64,000 nt of DNA, taken from assembly GCA_002633025.1 (NCBI GenBank), contig NMRB01000798.1, forward strand, positions 93,352 to 157,351. The letters run 5' to 3'. Shown one piece after another: positions 61,126 to 64,000 of this stretch. Within the stretch, counting starts at the first letter, position 1; every line of letters starts with the position of its first letter. The notes beneath the pieces are model-generated. The model saw only the letters and a program-made list of their open reading frames with translations. It did no database searches and had not been told where the DNA came from. A program made the translations under genes and the position numbers. This DNA is from Notospermus geniculatus (lineage: Eukaryota > Nemertea > Pilidiophora > Heteronemertea > Lineidae).

Positions 61126-61306
61126 TACGAGGCATGTAACAAAGGGAGCTCTACACCTGACCAGTCCTTCCAGATGGGAAAAGACAGGAAGCATTTCGGT
61201 TTACACATATGAATTCTTGTTTCACATATCGTCGAGGCTGGATTCGAACCCAAGATAAAACCGCTTGCCAATCGGACTTGATAACCACTATAGTACGTTT
61301 AAGTCA
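61126..61306 (-). mobile_element. tRNA-derived SINE, second family (copy 1)
   Basis: The minus strand reads TATAGTGGTTATCA (A-box-like) then GGGTTCGAATCC, a full B-box match, about 40 bases later. The body includes TCCCATCTGGAAGGACTGG. The body differs from the SINE at 20.7 and 57.0 kb, so this is another family or a chimera. Copy 2 lies at 61685-61865. Confidence 0.65.
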
Positions 61307-61440
61307 TCTGGAGCTCGATGGGCGGACTTTCGGTTGTCAGGCAGACCTTGGTATTGTTGGTGAAGTCTGGCTATTGACATGCATTTTATTGACAGGACAC
61401 TTCCAGTCAATCCCATGCCTGTGCCTGTGTTCAATTTCAA

Positions 61441-61570
61441 ATCAAGGTTTTAGTTGTATGTTCAATTTCAAACCAAGGTTCAGCTGGTTAGAAAACAATG
61501 TGCAAATCAAGGTTTTAGTTGTATGTTCAATTTCAAACCAAGGTTCAGCTGGTTAGAAAACAATGTGCAT
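61441..61570. repeat. 65-bp unit, two tandem copies
   Basis: ATCAAGGTTTTAGTTGTATG starts at 61441 and again at 61506. Both copies end in AGAAAACAATGTGCA. Repeated in the second block at 62000-62129. Confidence 0.9.
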
Positions 61571-61629
61571 TGGACCGTTTAGAGTAAACCCTAAGTTCAC
61601 TGTGGTCTGGTTACTAAGGGTTTGATTGA

Positions 61630-61683
61630 NTCTGCGTACCGATTTCGGCGGTTCGGCGCGGGTTCGGCGTTTTCGAACTGCCG
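61630..61683. other. single N plus 53-base GC-rich spacer between blocks
   Basis: After the N come 53 bases found nowhere else here, with TTCGGCG three times, before block copy 2 begins. The spacer is likely the true left flank of the second contig or allele. Confidence 0.8.
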
Positions 61684-62188
61684 GTACGAGGCATGTAACA
61701 AAGGGAGCTCCACACCTGACCAGTCCTTCCAGATGGGAAAAGACAGGAAGCATTTCGGTTTACACATATGAATTCTTGTTTCACATATTGTCGAGGCTGG
61801 ATTCGAACCCAAGATAAAACCGCTTGCCAATCGGACTTGATAACCACTATAGTACATTTAAGTCATCTGGAGCTCGATGGGCGGACTTTCGGTTGTCAGG
61901 CAGACCTTGGTATTGTTGGTGAAGTCTGGCTATTGACATGCATTTTATTGACAGGACACTTCCAGTCAATCCCATGCCTGTGCCTGTGTTCAATTTCAAA
62001 TCAAGGTTTTAGTTGTATGTTCAATTTCAAACCAAGGTTCAGCTGGTTAGAAAACAATGTGCAAATCAAGGTTTTAGTTGTATGTTCAATTTCAAACCAA
62101 GGTTCAGCTGGTTAGAAAACAATGTGCATTGGACCGTTTAGAGTAAACCCTAAGTTCACTGTGGTCTGGTTACTAAGGGTTTGATTGA
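61684..62188. repeat. 505-bp duplicated block, copy 2
   Basis: Second copy of 61125-61629. Past the shared end at 62188 it continues into the right terminal repeat of the element at 61867-62209, which copy 1 lacks. Confidence 0.93.
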
Positions 62189-62209
62189 CATACGCCCATC
62201 GAGCTCCAG
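61867..62209. mobile_element. 343-bp element with CTGGAGCTCGATGGGCG inverted ends
   Basis: CTGGAGCTCGATGGGCG at 61867 is matched by its exact reverse complement at 62193-62209. The interior holds the two 65-base units. In block copy 1 only the left end (61308) is present because the block stops at the N, which shows that copy 1 is truncated. Confidence 0.8.
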
Positions 62210-63607
62210 GATATATTCTTGATATTCTTGATATAATGGAAGAAACTGACTTGCGGAAGTACATGTCGTCTTAGGTCTTTTCTAGAGTTTCAGATTGTAA
62301 AGTTCCACTTGAAAAAGACCCCGGTTGGGGTCGAAAATTCGTGAATTCTGGAGATTGACTTCTTGCTTATTATCATTTTGTGTGTCAATTTTGTGCTATT
62401 CTGTATCTCGTCTTAAGAAAGCTGTGGAAATGTGTGTGGAAAATGTCCCAGGAGTTCCTTACTAATGGTATAGGTTATGGTCATGGCAGAAAGAACCTTT
62501 TCTGTGGTAAAACCTGTTGAAATCGTGTTAAAGAAGGCATCTAGGTGTAATTGTTTGCAGAGGATGGAACTCACCTTTTATTTACCAAGGATAAACAAAC
62601 TCAGGTGGAGAGGGAAGACAGGAACCCACAAGGTCGAAGAGCAGGAACTGTATGCGTCAAAGATTATTGATAGGTTTCAGAGGTAGAATCCTTCAGCATG
62701 ACGATGCAGCATGAACTCGGGATACAACATACTTTCAGTTTGCAGCAATCCATCATTCCCGACCAATGAGCTGTCCAAGTGGTGCAATGGAAACATCCCA
62801 ACCTATCACCTCTTAGTTCCAGATTTGAACCCTGGGTGTCTTGCCCATAGAGCCAACTAACCCATGGAGAGTGCCTTGAGATGGTAAGGATACAGAGTGC
62901 ATTCCAACTCAGATGGTACATTATGGGTTTATCATTGTCTGATGAGTATATTGACATTGATTACTAGTCATAAAACACCATAATAAACAATTATGGTTGG
63001 TTTACCTTGCCTTGGCAAAGATACAGCAACCTGTGCCAGAATCATGCTACTTATGCCAAGTTCTAACTTTATCTATAATAATGCACTTATAAATAGTCAG
63101 AACAATAACCAGTTACTGAGGTGGTGATCTTGTCTTTTTGTTTAGGCTCATCCAAACCTCATACTGTCAATCAAAAGATCTTCATCACAGCCAAATGTAT
63201 TGGCATATTAAAGGGGCAGTGAGGCGATTCGCCATGCATGCACATTTGTCACTCAGACTAATACTTGGTGGAGCCACTTTAATGTAACCTTGGTGGGTAC
63301 TTGTGTAGGGAAAGTTTTCACCTGCAAAGAAAGGTGTCCTCATCTGCTAGGTGGTGCCACGATGACCCCATCTTTGACCTAACTACCACAACCAGGATGG
63401 AATCAAGCTAGTTCAGAGATGCCAGTTGCAGATTCTAAGTAGGCCTAAATTAATGCAAAAGCTAAGTCCGGCATCTGAGATTAAAGCGTCAACATAGATC
63501 TACTCTCAAGACTGATATCATCTATTCAAATACCTTGTTTACTACAGGGTTAAATGGGGGCGTAAGAAAGTCACATCTATTTTCAACAAGCTTTTGTATC
63601 AGCGTCA
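62210..63607. other. mostly unique DNA; possible tRNA-like relic
   Basis: At 62815-62890 the minus strand reads GGGTTAGTTGGCT and GGGTTCAAATCTGG, a tRNA-like pair of boxes. At 63321 a good minus-strand acceptor (GGACACCTTTCTTTGCAG) opens a 46-codon frame, (G)ENFPYTSTHQGYIKVAPPS and on, that would be in phase with an internal donor (AAAG/GTGCC) of the exon at 63608-63910. Neither is firm enough to call. Confidence 0.3.
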
Positions 63608-63910
63608 TCAAAGCAGACACCAAGTGACGAGGTGGAAAAACGTGTCGGAAATATCAAAGTCAAAGACTGAAAAATCAACTTCAAAGGTTGGTTTGATTAA
63701 ATGAACATAATAGAGGAGAGAAGAGAAATCGGGAGATGGTGATGTTGTTGGCGGTGCCGGGTTGGAACCATGTGTGGCGTCGGGAAACTCTATCACAGAG
63801 GCACCTTTCACATTGACCTCTGGTTTTCCCTTGCACTGACAAACCATCTTGCCAAAACAATCCCAAGAAGCATCAATTCCTTGGTTAAATTTAGGTCCTA
63901 CCATCTGCTT
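63608..63910 (-). CDS. candidate minus-strand exon, unidentified gene
   Basis: The acceptor CCTTGATCCTGTCTTCTTCAG is followed in phase 0 by 100 codons and a stop. It begins KQMVGPKFNQGIDASWDCFG and holds a small cysteine group, KMVCQCKGKPEVNVKG. The frame is closed by TGA just upstream of the acceptor, as expected for an exon edge. The last third is less convincing, so the real exon may end earlier at AAAG/GTGCC. The cysteines suggest an extracellular domain, but no family is recognised. Confidence 0.45.
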   Translation of the reverse strand, partial: KQMVGPKFNQGIDASWDCFGKMVCQCKGKPEVNVKGASVIEFPDATHGSNPAPPTTSPSPDFSSLLYYVHLIKPTFEVDFSVFDFDISDTFFHLVTWCLL

Positions 63911-64000
63911 CTGAAGAAGACAGGATCAAGGGTATAGTCTCATGCCCATCGCGAAAAGATGAACTGGAGAAAACTCTGTGTAGCCTTGATGACAATCTGA

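Larger units (their letters stand above)
61125..61629. repeat. 505-bp duplicated block, copy 1
   Basis: From GTACGAGGCATGTAAC to GGTTTGATTGA, ending at the N at 61630. It recurs at 61684-62188 at an exact offset of 559 with very few differences (for example CTCTACACC versus CTCCACACC). It contains a SINE, the left end of an inverted-repeat element and two copies of a 65-base unit (starting 61441 and 61506). Confidence 0.93.

Overview
The window is a piece of an intron-rich animal genome, most likely a marine invertebrate. It is AT-rich and has no operon-like packing and no long open frames. It is dense in minisatellites, tRNA-derived SINEs and short inverted-repeat elements. One repeat ends in a (GACGAC)n stretch plus a hairpin reading TAGCTCACC/GGTGAGCTA, a style I associate with lophotrochozoan (mollusc-like) genomes; that placement is an inference, not a demonstration.

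Protein-coding content is sparse and split into small exons, read here from splice signals plus reading frame. The best model is a minus-strand gene running from about 53.5 kb down to 35.5 kb. Its four exons (53358-53498, 43819-44036, 35991-36224, 35528-35604) join with matching phases, and a possible 3' exon lies at 31447-31626. I cannot name the protein. Inside its 9.3-kb intron lies a separate minus-strand fragment (51334-52028) with a TGCDT...GIGK helix-hairpin-like motif and a cysteine-rich CXC-type tail, a repetitive and probably mobile-element-linked family. Weaker plus-strand exon pairs lie at 6.4-7.0 kb and 10.4-11.7 kb, with single candidates at 23.8 kb and 30.8 kb. A minus-strand exon candidate closes the window at 63.6-63.9 kb.

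Layout. 0-12 kb: unique DNA with four tandem repeats and two weak plus-strand exon pairs. 12-30 kb: mostly non-coding, with minisatellites at 18.0, 18.5, 23.0 and 25.5 kb and a SINE at 20.7 kb. 30.2-33.1 kb: a 1.42-kb segment present twice, joined by a single N, carrying facing candidate terminal exons. 35-44 kb: exons of the minus-strand gene, and a 1.05-1.09-kb tandem duplication that doubles one exon, one copy being broken. 44-57 kb: intron and intergenic DNA, the CXC-family fragment, minisatellites at 52.4 and 55.2 kb, and foldback elements at 53.8 and 56.5 kb. 57-62.2 kb: a repeat-rich zone in which two more duplicated blocks each meet at a single N; one block carries an extra nested element of about 980 bp.

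The most notable points are the duplicated exon with one-sided decay, the repeated pattern 'near-identical block - single N - near-identical block' (which looks like unmerged haplotypes), the empty versus filled element site between two such copies, and the nearly perfect foldback element built on GTTAGCGCTAAC.
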